Assembly (NCBI RefSeq): GCF_023078355.1
Contig: NZ_CP095552.1
Span: 2,852,001 to 2,916,000, forward strand
Source of the DNA: Gordonia hongkongensis
Lineage (GTDB): Bacteria > Actinomycetota > Actinomycetes > Mycobacteriales > Mycobacteriaceae
Length of the DNA: 64,000 nucleotides
Reading direction: 5' to 3'
In this document: positions 45,234 to 54,060 of the stretch, piece after piece
Layout of the letters: every line of letters begins with the position of its first letter
Numbering within the stretch: the stretch's first letter is position 1
Position numbers and translations under genes: made by a program
Notes under the pieces: generated by a model
The model's database searches: none
What the model was told of the DNA's origin: nothing
Seen by the model: the letters and a program-made list of their open reading frames with translations, nothing else

Positions 45234-45248
45234 ACTACCGTGGTTAGT
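45234..45248. promoter_or_regulatory. BlaI-type operator between the M23 and EEP genes
   Basis: ACTACCGTGGTTAGT fits ACTA-N7-TAGT. Conserved with 6516-6530 upstream of the M23 copy. It ends 8 bases before the GTG of the divergent EEP gene. Confidence 0.7.
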
Positions 45249-45256
45249 TTCTCCGA

Positions 45257-46279
45257 GTGGGCGTCAGAATCGTCATCCTGCGCCTCTATCAGCGTTCTGA
45301 GCCTGACGGCGATCGTGGCATGATCGACCGCATGCGTGGACTCCTACGAGCACTCGGCTGGGGTGCGGTCCTCGCCGCTGTCGTCGGGATTGCTGCTCAC
45401 TACTCTGGCCTGGTCAGCAATACCGCGTCCCGGGTGGCGGCGTTCACGCCGGTGTTAATCGGCGTCGGTGTCCTCGGCCTGGTGCTGTTGCTCGTCGCGC
45501 GCGCCTGGATCTCCGCGGTGGCAGCTGTGCTCGTCGTTGCCGTGGGCGTCACGGCGCAGGCCCCGCTGTATTGGGGAGTGGACGAACTGGTCTCGGACTC
45601 GGACTTGACCGTTATGCAGGCAAACATCTTTCGCGGGCAGGCCGATCCGGATGAGATGGTGTCGCGGGTACGCAGCTCGCGAGTCGACGTCATGACGGTG
45701 GTCGAGCTGACGCCCGAGTCGGTGGGGGCCCTCGATCGCGCCGGGTTGCGCCACGCCTTGCCGTTCGCGTTTCTCCGTCCCCGCGAGGGTGGAGGTGGAG
45801 CCGGCATCTATGCTCGGTCCCCGCTGACTGACGGGCAACTCCTGCGCGGATTCGAACTGTCGAATCTTCATGCGCGACTTACGCTACCAAACCGCTCGCC
45901 CATCTCGGTCTATGCACTGCATCCGTTGCCGCCCTATCCGGAACCATCGTGGCGCTGGAATGCCGAGCTCCGCGAGCTACGCTCGATCCTGTCCGCCGAC
46001 ACAGATCCGCTGATCATCGGCGCCGATGCCAACTCGACCTACGATCACCGCTCCTTCCGGCAGCTGCTCTCCGGACCGCCGGATTCACCCCAGCTGACCG
46101 ACGCCGCCGAGCATCTCGGATCCGGCGTCGTCGCGACCTACCCCGCCGGCCGACCCTACCCGCCCCTGCTCGCGCTCGATCGGGTACTCACCCGCAACGG
46201 CCCGACACCGACATCGTTCCGGCGGATCGATCTGCCGGGCTCCGACCACCACGGGGTGCTCGCGAGCATCCGGCTTTGA
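45257..46279 (+). CDS. Endonuclease/exonuclease/phosphatase-family membrane protein
   Basis: 340 residues from a GTG at 45257 (leaderless-type spacing; ATG at 45320 or 45332 possible). Three N-terminal helices place the catalytic EEP domain outside. The domain shows VMQANIFRGQ, VVELTPESV, YALHPLPPYPEPSWRW, IIGADANSTYDHRSF and PGSDHHGVLASI, the metal and catalytic residues of the DNase I-like fold. Likely a phosphodiesterase on an envelope substrate. It is the last gene before dif-like site B. Confidence 0.82.
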   Translation: MGVRIVILRLYQRSEPDGDRGMIDRMRGLLRALGWGAVLAAVVGIAAHYSGLVSNTASRVAAFTPVLIGVGVLGLVLLLVARAWISAVAAVLVVAVGVTAQAPLYWGVDELVSDSDLTVMQANIFRGQADPDEMVSRVRSSRVDVMTVVELTPESVGALDRAGLRHALPFAFLRPREGGGGAGIYARSPLTDGQLLRGFELSNLHARLTLPNRSPISVYALHPLPPYPEPSWRWNAELRELRSILSADTDPLIIGADANSTYDHRSFRQLLSGPPDSPQLTDAAEHLGSGVVATYPAGRPYPPLLALDRVLTRNGPTPTSFRRIDLPGSDHHGVLASIRL

Positions 46280-46343
46280 GATTGAATCGCGGTCTGGCCG
46301 AGGCCGCCCGACTGGTGACGAAACACGTTGATTCGCATCAAGA

Positions 46344-46371
46344 TTCGCCGATAATTTACGTTATGACATCA
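46344..46371 (+). other. dif-like Xer recombination site B
   Basis: XerC-type arm TTCGCCGATAA, spacer TTTACG, XerD-type arm TTATGACATCA. The XerC arm is identical to site A. It lies 64 bases after the last gene of the island and supplies the final codons of the RsbW-like gene on the other side. Confidence 0.7.
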
Positions 46372-46799
46372 CGACAGTCCCGCATCGGCTGCCAGCACAT
46401 GGTGACGGTGGTGCCGTCGGGTCCGGTGGTGAGTGCGTTGGTGTCGCTGAGCACGGTGATGAGTGCTAGTCCGCGGCCGCGGAAGCGCTCTGAGGGGCTG
46501 GGGTCCCAGGTTCCGGTGTCGGTGACGGTGATTTCGAGGACGCCGTTGGGTCGGTGTCGGCTGCGCACGGTGACCGTTCCGGGTGCGGCGGTGTCTTTAT
46601 AGGCGTGTTCGGTGGCGTTGGCGACTGCTTCGTAGACGGCCAGGACGATGTCGCCGCGGCGTTCGGTGTCGGCGTCGACGGTGGCCGTGACCCAGAGGGT
46701 GAACAGTTCGCGCAGTGTGTAGGCGGCTTCGGCGGTGGCCTCGACCGAGCGTTGGAAGTCACCGGTGGAGTCGCCATCGAGGTGCAGTGATGAGTCCAC
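46356..46799 (-). CDS. RsbW-like anti-sigma/serine kinase ATPase
   Basis: 147 residues, GTG start. A HATPase_c_2 fold: N-box YEAVANATEHAY, ATP-lid DTGTWDPS and GRGLALITVLSD. Such proteins bind a sigma factor or phosphorylate a STAS antagonist. The partner STAS gene lies 11 bases upstream. Its last five codons lie inside dif-like site B, so the C-terminus was probably set by a recombination event. Confidence 0.85.
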   Translation of the reverse strand: MDSSLHLDGDSTGDFQRSVEATAEAAYTLRELFTLWVTATVDADTERRGDIVLAVYEAVANATEHAYKDTAAPGTVTVRSRHRPNGVLEITVTDTGTWDPSPSERFRGRGLALITVLSDTNALTTGPDGTTVTMCWQPMRDCRDVIT

Positions 46800-46809
46800 G
46801 CCGCGGTGT

Positions 46810-47259
46810 TTACTCAGTCGGGGTGCCGCTCATTCCGGTGGGGTCGGTCATGGAGGTGACGGCGTGGGCGAGGGAGGGGTAGAGGACGATCGTCTGGTCC
46901 AGGCCCATAAGTGTCAGCGGCCTCGACGTCGCGGGTTCGGCGGCGACGACTCCGAACAGTCCGGTCGGTGCGATGGCCTCGTGTGCGGCGACGAGCGCGG
47001 CCATGCCGGCTGAGGCCAGGAAGTCGGTGGTGGTCAGATCGATGATCAGGCCGCGCGGTTGGCCGGTCAACGCGTTCGTTACTGCCTCGGACAGTTGTGG
47101 TGCGGTGAGCACGTCGATGCTGCCCTGCACGGTCAGGATCACCAGTTCTTCGTGCTGGGCGGAGACGATGGTCAGCAACGCACGGCCGGCGTTGTCTCCG
47201 CTGTCGTCGACGACCACAGCGTCAGGGTTGACCACGGCGTCAGGGTTGTTTGGCTGCAC
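46810..47259 (-). CDS. STAS-domain anti-anti-sigma factor
   Basis: 149 residues from a GTG at 47259; an upstream GTG at 47292 is possible. The STAS domain has RGLIIDLTTTDFLASAGMAALVAAHEA, with the regulatory Ser in the SxG motif that RsbW kinases phosphorylate. The N-terminus has a short repeat, NPDAVVNPDAVV. Same operon as the ATPase after it. Duplicated at 54061-54474. Confidence 0.85.
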   Translation of the reverse strand: MQPNNPDAVVNPDAVVVDDSGDNAGRALLTIVSAQHEELVILTVQGSIDVLTAPQLSEAVTNALTGQPRGLIIDLTTTDFLASAGMAALVAAHEAIAPTGLFGVVAAEPATSRPLTLMGLDQTIVLYPSLAHAVTSMTDPTGMSGTPTE

Positions 47260-47610
47260 TGGTGACTCTCGCTTCCATCGAAGGGGGGCCACACAGCTGT
47301 TGTGTGGCCACGGCCCCGACCGACGACATGACGACGGCTACCTGCTGCACCGGCCTACCCATTTTGTCATGGTCGCCCGCCCGACAGCGATGCGGTCGGG
47401 CGAGGACGTCAGGCGCGGCAGCCCTTCGTCGGGTCTCGCCTGGGGACCTCGCCCGACGGTCACACGACACCACGTTCGAGATTGCACATCCGATTGCGCG
47501 ATACGCATTCGAGCTGGCGGATCGTCGGTTCGTCGAATCAGATGTGGATGCGGATGTCGGAAACTCGTGCACTGTGCTGTCCGAGGCTCGGCTGTCCGGA
47601 GCACGCTCGG

Positions 47611-48324
47611 CTACTCGGTGGACGAGGTCGGTTCGTCGTGGTGGCGGTGCGCTGTCGTGGTGTCCTCGGGGGTGGCCGGTGGGCCGGCTGCGGTGAGGAT
47701 GAGGTGATCGAAGTCTCGGCGCATGTCGTCGCTGGCGCGTAGCTGTGTGCTGGCGGCGACGATGGCTTCGCACACAACCCGCAGTTTGGTGTTGGACGTT
47801 TGGGACCGCCAGGTGAGTACGTCGAAGGCTCGGTCGGCGGGCACGCCGTAGACGAGCATGATCATGCCTTTGGCCTGTTCGATGACGGCACTGTGTTCGC
47901 GGAAGGCGCGGATGTGGCCGTCAACTTCGGCCTGGACGGAGTCGTTGGTGTAATCGGCCAGGTCGAGGTAGAACCCTTCGGTGCCGACCGCCCGGCCGGT
48001 GTCGTCGCGGATGGCGTGGGCGATGACCGCGACGGGGCGCACCTGGCCGTGGGTGTCGATGATGCGATGTCTGCTGGAGAAGGGGATATGGCGAACGCGC
48101 ATCTGCTCGACCATCGCGAGGAAGGACGCGCGGTCCTCAGGATGCTTGTGAGAGGCGAGGAGGTCGGTGGTGGGCGTCATCTGCTCGGCCGGGTAGCCGT
48201 GCAGGACCGCTGTTTCGGGGCTCCACTCCCACTGTTCGGTGTCGTACCAGAACCGGAAGGTCGCCACTCGCTGGTAGTCGGTGCTGTCGGAGGGACGCTC
48301 GGCCCCCTCGGACCCGTCGGACAC
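47611..48324 (-). CDS. PAS-ANTAR RNA-binding regulator
   Basis: 237 residues. The N-terminal PAS_3 fold includes TEQWEWSPETAVLHGYP and HRIIDTHGQVRPV. The C-terminal ANTAR domain, about residues 145-200, has HSAVIEQAKGMIMLVYGVPADRAFDVL. ANTAR proteins act as antiterminators that bind paired hairpins in nascent RNA. PAS-ANTAR proteins are frequent in mycobacteria. GTG start with CAGGAG 9 bases upstream. Its target RNA is not evident here. Confidence 0.88.
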   Translation of the reverse strand: MSDGSEGAERPSDSTDYQRVATFRFWYDTEQWEWSPETAVLHGYPAEQMTPTTDLLASHKHPEDRASFLAMVEQMRVRHIPFSSRHRIIDTHGQVRPVAVIAHAIRDDTGRAVGTEGFYLDLADYTNDSVQAEVDGHIRAFREHSAVIEQAKGMIMLVYGVPADRAFDVLTWRSQTSNTKLRVVCEAIVAASTQLRASDDMRRDFDHLILTAAGPPATPEDTTTAHRHHDEPTSSTE

Positions 48325-48838
48325 TCGTGCATACTCCTGATCACTGTGTGGAGACCTACCGGCAGCAGGGTCATCGTTCCGTCAGAAAAATATGTATCCC
48401 CCTCGGTGGGCGTTACAAGGGCCGTCAGGCCCTATCACCGCAGAGTGTGGCCGGTACCTCTCCGGTGTCGGGGTGATGACGCAAGCCACCTGATGCCGAA
48501 GTGGGGAGCGGCGGTTTCGGCTCCCCGGGTGGTGGGGTAGGAGGACAGTAGCCGTTGCCGGCCTGGCCGGGCAGTGGTAAGACCTCGGGCAGTTGAGCAA
48601 ACGCTGCCCGAGGTCGTTTCCAATGGCTACTGGCCCCGACAGCGAGGGTTCGGAGCCGCGGCCCGGTTCGGATGGCCCGCCCGTTCCGCACTGTGTCGAG
48701 GGGGCCCGGCGGTGCGGGTCGCGTGCCGACGGTCGGGCCTGTCGTTACACAGTCGACCCGCAGTGGTGGCCGCGCCAGGCCTCACCATGTGGGTGTGTGT
48801 CGATCACCGGCAGCGGGCGACGGCAGGGATGGCTGGTG
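48325..48838. other. Stretch without a convincing gene
   Basis: One frame (48623-48874, plus strand) encodes a Cys/Gly/Arg-rich stretch and overlaps the sigma-factor gene. It has no ribosome site or family resemblance and is not called. No repeats were noticed. Confidence 0.4.
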
Positions 48839-49441
48839 TCACGTGTCGTCGGGGGCGAGCATGACTGTTCGTAACCGTCGCAGTCCGTCGCGGATACGGG
48901 ATTTGGTGGTGGGCAGCGGTGTTCGGAGTCGCTGCGCGACTTCGGGATAGGACAGGCCACCGAAGTAGGACATCTCGATGCATTCACGCTGCAGGTCGGT
49001 GAGCTGGCCCAAGCCGGCATGCAGGGTGCGCACCTCCTCGGCCGCGACGGCCACTTCCAACGGAATGTTGCGCGGGGTGTCGGGTTCAGCGGTGGTGGCG
49101 CCGTAGTCGGAGATCCGCTCGGCCTGCATGTCTTCGGTGCGAACCCGGTCGACAGCGCGGCGGTGGGCGATGGTCATCATCCAGGTGATGGCCGCGCCGC
49201 GGGCAGGGTCGAAGTCTCCGGCGTTCTGCCAGTACTGCAGATAGGCTTCCTGGACGACTTCCTCGGCGTAATGGCGGTCCCGCACGATCCGCACCGCGAG
49301 ACCGTAGATGCGTGAACTCGTCAGATCGTAGAGGCGGGTGAACGCCTCCCGGTCCCCGTCGGCCACCGACACCAGCAGCTGACTCAGCAGAGTCCCGTCA
49401 CCGCGACACGCCGGCGCGGGGGAGCTGTCTTGGGTGGCCAC
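48839..49441 (-). CDS. sigK: SigK-like ECF RNA polymerase sigma factor
   Basis: 200 residues. Region 2 contains DREAFTRLYDLTSSRIYGLA, AEEVVQEAYLQYWQ and ITWMMTIAHRRAVDRVRTED. Region 4 contains LTDLQRECIEMSYFGGLSYP and VAQRLRTPLPTTKSRIRDGL. This is the SigK (ECF19) pattern. The usual membrane anti-sigma factor (RskA) does not follow; instead RsbW/STAS pairs flank the region. The IS3 element lies about 100 bases upstream of the start and may have cut its promoter. Confidence 0.88.
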   Translation of the reverse strand: MATQDSSPAPACRGDGTLLSQLLVSVADGDREAFTRLYDLTSSRIYGLAVRIVRDRHYAEEVVQEAYLQYWQNAGDFDPARGAAITWMMTIAHRRAVDRVRTEDMQAERISDYGATTAEPDTPRNIPLEVAVAAEEVRTLHAGLGQLTDLQRECIEMSYFGGLSYPEVAQRLRTPLPTTKSRIRDGLRRLRTVMLAPDDT

Positions 49442-49600
49442 GGTTTACTACACGGCCGACAACCGGGGCAGGGGTGCGTGCTCACGCACCGATCTCGTGA
49501 CGATCTGGGCGGCGAGCGGGACCGTGTGGTGAGCGCAGACCATGCAGGTGAACCGCCCCGGGTCTGTCGGAGGCTCTCGAACCTGTGAAGGATGGAGAGC

Positions 49601-49918
49601 ATGGCAGCACCACGCAAGTACAGTGAGGAACTCAAGGACCGGGCCACCCGGATGGCATGTGAAGCGCGACAAGATCCCGATTCGTCGAGAGGTGCGATCA
49701 AGCGGATCGCCGATCAGCTCGGAGTCCATCCCGAGGCGTTGCGCAATTGGGTTCGTCAGGCCGAGATCGACGGCGGGGTCCGCCCGGGCACCACGAGTGA
49801 GGACGCTGACCGCATCGCGGCGTTGGAGCGGGAGAACCGTGAACTGCGGCGAGCGAACACGATCTTGAAGCAGGCTTCGGCTTTCTTTGCGGCGGAGATC
49901 GACCGCCCACAGCGCTGA
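49601..49918 (+). CDS. IS3 element 1 OrfA (HTH, leucine zipper)
   Basis: About 105 residues from the ATG at 49601 (GGATGGAG upstream). HTH_Tnp_1 domain with RGAIKRIADQLGVHPEALRN, then a coiled coil (DADRIAALERENRELRRANTILKQ) typical of IS3 OrfA. OrfB is in the -1 frame, so a programmed frameshift near the TTTCTTT run (about 49880) would make the OrfAB transposase. Confidence 0.88.
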   Translation: MAAPRKYSEELKDRATRMACEARQDPDSSRGAIKRIADQLGVHPEALRNWVRQAEIDGGVRPGTTSEDADRIAALERENRELRRANTILKQASAFFAAEIDRPQR

Positions 49919-49920
49919 TC

Positions 49921-50883
49921 GTGGAGTTCGTCGCGGCTCACCGCGATGAACACGGAGTCGATCCGATCTGTGCGGCATTGCGCGATACGTCCGCCCAGAT
50001 CGCTCCGTCCACGGTACGAGCCCACCTGAGCCCCCAGAAGACCGAGGCGCCTCGTGTGGTGCGTGACCGGGAGCTCCTTACCCAGGTCCGCGCGGTGCAT
50101 GCCGACAACCTCGGCGTCTACGGTGCCCGCAAGGTGCATGCCCAATTGCGCAGACAGGGCCATAGTGTTGCCCGCTGCACCGTCGAGCGATTGATGAAAG
50201 CCGATGGGCTGCAAGGGATAGCGAGACTCAAGACACGCAAGACCACGCGCAGCGAGGGAGCTGAAACACCCCGGCCGGCTGACCGGGTCAACCGTCAGTT
50301 CACCGCGGCGGCACCGAACGCGTTGTGGGTGGCGGACCTGACCTACATCCGCACCCACTCGGGCTGGGTGTACGCGGCGTTCGTCCTGGACGTGTTCTCG
50401 CGGATGGTCGTCGGCTGGCAGGTCTCGACCACCATGCACACCGACCTCGCCCTCGACGCCCTGAACATGGGATTGTGGGCACGGTCGCGTGCCGGCCACG
50501 ACGTGGCCGGGCTGATCCACCACTCCGACCGCGGAGTGCAATACCGAGCCATCCGCTACACCGAACGACTGGCCGAAGCCGAAGCGGTGACATCTGTTGG
50601 CTCCAAAGGGGATTCATACGACAACGCGATGGCTGAGGCGTTCAACTCGCTGTTCAAAGCCGAATGCATCCGTAACCCCGTGATGCGCCCGCGAGGCGGC
50701 TGGGCAGGTGTGGGCGAGGTCGAGATCGCCGTCGCTGAGTACGTCGAATGGTTCAACCACCGCCGCCTGCACGGCGAGATCGGACACGTCCCACCCGTCG
50801 AGTACGAGAGCGCCTACTGGTCGACCCACACCGTCACCAGCTACCGTGAGAACCCGGTCCCCGCAAACGCTGGAACCAACTAA
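49921..50883 (+). CDS. IS3 element 1 OrfB (DDE integrase)
   Basis: 320 residues as an independent frame. HTH_21 region GVYGARKVHAQLRRQGHSVA, then the rve DDE core: NALWVADLTYIRT (first Asp), HHSDRGVQYRA (second Asp), and SYDNAMAEAFNSLFKAECI (Glu). Normally translated as part of OrfAB after a -1 shift. Intact. Confidence 0.9.
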   Translation: MEFVAAHRDEHGVDPICAALRDTSAQIAPSTVRAHLSPQKTEAPRVVRDRELLTQVRAVHADNLGVYGARKVHAQLRRQGHSVARCTVERLMKADGLQGIARLKTRKTTRSEGAETPRPADRVNRQFTAAAPNALWVADLTYIRTHSGWVYAAFVLDVFSRMVVGWQVSTTMHTDLALDALNMGLWARSRAGHDVAGLIHHSDRGVQYRAIRYTERLAEAEAVTSVGSKGDSYDNAMAEAFNSLFKAECIRNPVMRPRGGWAGVGEVEIAVAEYVEWFNHRRLHGEIGHVPPVEYESAYWSTHTVTSYRENPVPANAGTN

Positions 50884-50910
50884 CCGAGCCTCCAGCAAAC
50901 CCGGGGCGAT

Positions 50911-52116
50911 TCAGTCGAAGGTGAAATCGTCGACGACGAAACCACCATCAACCGCCGGCATGTGTGGCTTGGGTTTGATCACCGCGTTCCATCGTGTCCG
51001 CGCCAGCGTGGCCAGCATGTCACCGGAGGCATACGCTGAATCACCCAGCACCTCATGATCGTCGGCGTCGTCGGCGACGGTCGGATCGCTCAGCAACAAC
51101 CGTGCCCCGACTGCTCCGTCGGAAGTGTCCGGACCAGCGGCTTTGGTCATCTCGATCGCGGTGACCAACCCGGTCTCCGGTTCATTGACGATGTGGCCCT
51201 TGAACCCGTCCTGCTGGCGTGCCCGGGTTTTGTGGGCGTGGCGGGTGTCGGTATCGACGGTGGAGATCACCCGGTCCGGGGCGGTCCGGGGCGCGATGCG
51301 CCAGCGTCCGTCGGTGCCATCAGAACCTGGTGCCGGTTCCACATCCTGGCCGGTCACCAATGCCAGCAATGCCACCGCCTGCGCCTGGGCCTGGTTACTC
51401 GGTTCCTTGTCGATGGCCTCGAGGTCCAGACCGTCGAGCACGGCCAACCCATCTTCGACAAGGGCGCTGATCAGGTCCTGTTGAGCACACTCATCATCCC
51501 AGGCGATCCGCGGCTTGCCGGGCCGGTCATAGCCGCCGCCGGTCAACGCGGCCAGACGAGTCGCGTGCTGCTCGACCACCACCGCACCACCGTCGACCTC
51601 TCGGGCGACCCGCCGGATCGCCGCGATCACCTGGGTGATGGCGTCCTGGCGGGCCACCGCGTCATCGAAGATCGTCGAATCCAGCGCTCGACGGCTCTTA
51701 CCCGCGAGCACCCCGGTGGTGGTGATGACCTCGCGTACCACCTCGAAAATGCGGTGCGGCCGATCGCTGGCTGCCAGTCGCCGACGCCAGTACGTCAGAG
51801 TCGACGGATGAAAACCTTTGTTACCCAACACGAATCCACACGCCGCTTTCCACCGCAGATCGAAAGTGACCGCATCAGCGGCTTCGCGATCGGACAAACC
51901 CTGCAGCGTTTGCAGCACGATCACCGACGCCATCGTGGCCGGCGGGATCGACGGACGGCCCCGGCCGCTGGGAAACAGGTCCGCGAACATCTCCGCAGGA
52001 AACAACTGCTCGCGATGAGCAGCCAAAAACGCGAACACACTGCCCTCGGCCAGCAAATGCCCGACGACCGAGTTCACATCCAGAAACTCACCCTGACGAT
52101 CCGGCTCACCCTGCAT
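50911..52116 (-). pseudogene. IS1182-family transposase, C-terminus removed by IS3 element 1
   Basis: About 401 residues from the ATG at 52116. The DUF772 N-terminus is complete (FLDVNSVVGHLLAEGSVFAF, RGRPSIPPATMASVIVLQTL), followed by the DDE core (RALDSTIFDDAVA, DGFKGHIVNEPETGLVTA, LGDSAYASGDMLATL). The frame ends at DDFTFD, exactly where IS3 begins, and the last 100 or more residues of the family are missing. The other IS end is near 52192, abutting the lsr2 stop. Inactive. Confidence 0.85.
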
Positions 52117-52192
52117 ACCCACCAGGATCCCAGCCCACCAGGCAAACCCGCTCACCCCACACCGAAACGACACCGACTATTTCAGCAGTCTC

Positions 52193-52546
52193 TTAGGCGT
52201 GTGTGTCGTCGAATGCTGAGACCACGTGCAGGGGGATACGGCCACGCGCCGAGACGTGGTAGCCGTTGTCGCGGGCCCACTGGCGGATGGCTTGCGACCG
52301 GGTCGGCGACGGCCGCGCACGTCCACCAGTCGTTGCGTGGTCGGCTGCGACTTTCGTTGCGCGCGAGGTGTATTTCGAGATGTCGCGCTCGAATTTGGCG
52401 AGGTTCGCCGGCCGAACATCAAGCACGTAGCGGGCGATCCGCTGCCCCGGCAAGGTCACCGAGAATTCGACCGTGTGCACATCCTCGGAATCGATCGGCC
52501 GCCCGTCGACATCGTCGACCACCTCGACACGCGCAATCTTCGCCAT
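52193..52546 (-). CDS. lsr2: Lsr2-family nucleoid-associated protein
   Basis: 117 residues. N-terminal oligomerisation part (KIARVEVVDDVDG, HTVEFSVTLPGQRIARYVLD) and C-terminal DNA-binding part (SQAIRQWARDNGYHVSARGRIP) with the AT-hook-like RGR. Lsr2 silences AT-rich, foreign DNA. Plasmid copies may act as stealth factors for the host. The stop codon abuts the IS1182 end, yet the domain is complete. Confidence 0.92.
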   Translation of the reverse strand: MAKIARVEVVDDVDGRPIDSEDVHTVEFSVTLPGQRIARYVLDVRPANLAKFERDISKYTSRATKVAADHATTGGRARPSPTRSQAIRQWARDNGYHVSARGRIPLHVVSAFDDTHA

Positions 52547-52796
52547 CCGGCAACAGCCTCCCGATCATCGACCCCAACCCCTCGTGGGGCTCTATCCGCA
52601 GCTGAGGCCACCCACCGGTCCAGCGACAGCCTCCACTACTTCTGTGAGCGGGGCGGCGCTTCCGCGCCGCCTGGTGTTCGGTGACAGGCGCAACCCGGAT
52701 GGCCCGCCTCGCATAACGGCCGCCGGCGCCGACGGACCCGCCGCGAGCGGGCGGGTCGTCCCGTCCAAGTCGCCGGATGGCGGGTGAGCGGGGTGG

Positions 52797-53414
52797 TTAC
52801 TGCACGTAGGACATCAGGCCGCGCACGGACGCGTCGATGATCTGGTCGATCGCGGCATCATCGGCGAGGCTGAGGTAGGTCAGGGTGATGGCGTTGGTTG
52901 CGGCGATGACCACCGGCCCCAACTCGGCGACCGGCACCGTCCACTGGACACCGGCATGGCGGGCGCCGCGTTCGAGTCCGGCGGCGGCGATCGTGAACAG
53001 CCGTGCATACATGTGTGCGCCGGCGGTGTGCAGTTCGGGATGGTTGCGCGCATAGATTCCCAGCGCGATGACGGCCTGCATACGACCAGGCTCGGCCTGC
53101 AGGAGCCCGTAGAACCCGCGGAAATGCCGCCGCAACTGCGACTCCATGTCGAGCGCATCACCGGATGCCGGATCGACGTCGTCGGGCACGATCGAATCCA
53201 GCACAGCAGTGATGTCAGCGGGAACCGCAGTCTCCATTACTGCACTCAGCAGTGCGATGCGGCTTTCGAAGGCGTAATGAAAGCTTCCCAATTTCATCCC
53301 GGCATAGGCACAGATCCGCCGGGTGGTGGCACCTTCCACTCCGAAGTCGGCGATCACACGGTAGGCCGCATCGATGAGCGCGGCACGGCGCTGATCGGCT
53401 GACATCCGAGGCAC
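52797..53414 (-). CDS. TetR-family regulator
   Basis: 205 residues, GTG start with AAGGCAGG upstream (ATG at 53405 also possible). HTH RRAALIDAAYRVIADFGVEG and TTRRICAYAGMKLGSFHYAF, then a helical ligand domain. The effector is unknown. No obvious target operon beside it: the neighbours are lsr2 and the second RsbW/STAS pair. Confidence 0.85.
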   Translation of the reverse strand: MPRMSADQRRAALIDAAYRVIADFGVEGATTRRICAYAGMKLGSFHYAFESRIALLSAVMETAVPADITAVLDSIVPDDVDPASGDALDMESQLRRHFRGFYGLLQAEPGRMQAVIALGIYARNHPELHTAGAHMYARLFTIAAAGLERGARHAGVQWTVPVAELGPVVIAATNAITLTYLSLADDAAIDQIIDASVRGLMSYVQ

Positions 53415-53604
53415 TGACGCCTGCCTTCCTCATCATCGACCCGCGCCGGCGGCCGGCATTGTCACCGACCGGACTTGGGGCCCAAGGTTGCGTCCGACCC
53501 TAGCGTCCGCACACCGCTCAGCACTGCGCGTTGACCAAGCGGCCCAACGTCGCCGTGGGCGTTCCGCCGACGGGGCACCGGCGGCGGGACCGGACTGCCT
53601 CACC

Positions 53605-54033
53605 TCACTGTCGGGCGCCGGGGCCGATGCGTCGCCAGTACAGCGCGATGGTGGTGCCGTTGGGGTTGGTCGTGATGTTCGACGAGTCGCTGAGGTCTCC
53701 GATCAGCGACAGGCCGCAGCCCCGGTACGGCGCGGTGCTGGGGTCTCGTCTCCGCACGCCGCGGTCGGAGATGGTGACGGTGAGTTCACCGGTCGGCCTC
53801 ATCGAGGCGTTCACCTCGACCTGCCCGGTGCGGGTGCAGGCGTAGGCGTGCTCGACGGCGTTGTTGGTCGCTTCGCCGACGGCCAGGACGACATCGTCGC
53901 GGCGCTGCGCGGAAGGTCGGCAGGCGGTATCGAGCCAGGCCGTGAATTGCTGCTGAAGCTGGGTCGCGGAGTCGGCGGTAGCAGCGATGGTGCAGCGGAA
54001 AGCGCTGCCCTGCGCCGAAGGTGTGGCGTCCAC
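53605..54033 (-). CDS. RsbW-like ATPase, second copy
   Basis: 142 residues: HATPase_c_2 with N-box LAVGEATNNAVEHAYAC, SDRGVRRRD and RGCGLSLIGDLSD. Anti-sigma or kinase role inferred. It follows the STAS gene at 54061 by 27 bases, the same order as the 46356-47259 pair; the two pairs look like an old duplication. Confidence 0.85.
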   Translation of the reverse strand: MDATPSAQGSAFRCTIAATADSATQLQQQFTAWLDTACRPSAQRRDDVVLAVGEATNNAVEHAYACTRTGQVEVNASMRPTGELTVTISDRGVRRRDPSTAPYRGCGLSLIGDLSDSSNITTNPNGTTIALYWRRIGPGARQ

Positions 54034-54060
54034 GGGTGGTTGCCTACCGCAGTCGGGCTG

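Larger units (their letters stand above)
49549..50913 (+). mobile_element. IS3-family element 1 (1365 bp)
   Basis: Imperfect 28-bp terminal repeats: TGAACCGCCCCGGG at 49549, and the complement of TGAATCGCCCCGGG ending at 50913, both continuing to GGAGGCTC. Two overlapping-type frames, orfA and orfB. The flanks do not show a matching 3-bp duplication. The right end lies within the IS1182 transposase gene, the left end next to sigK, so a deletion probably followed insertion. Confidence 0.88.

Noticed and set aside
48623..48874. Plus-strand ORF with Cys-rich content
   Set aside because: It overlaps the sigK gene, has no ribosome site, and its Arg/Gly/Cys-rich composition is that of a shadow frame.
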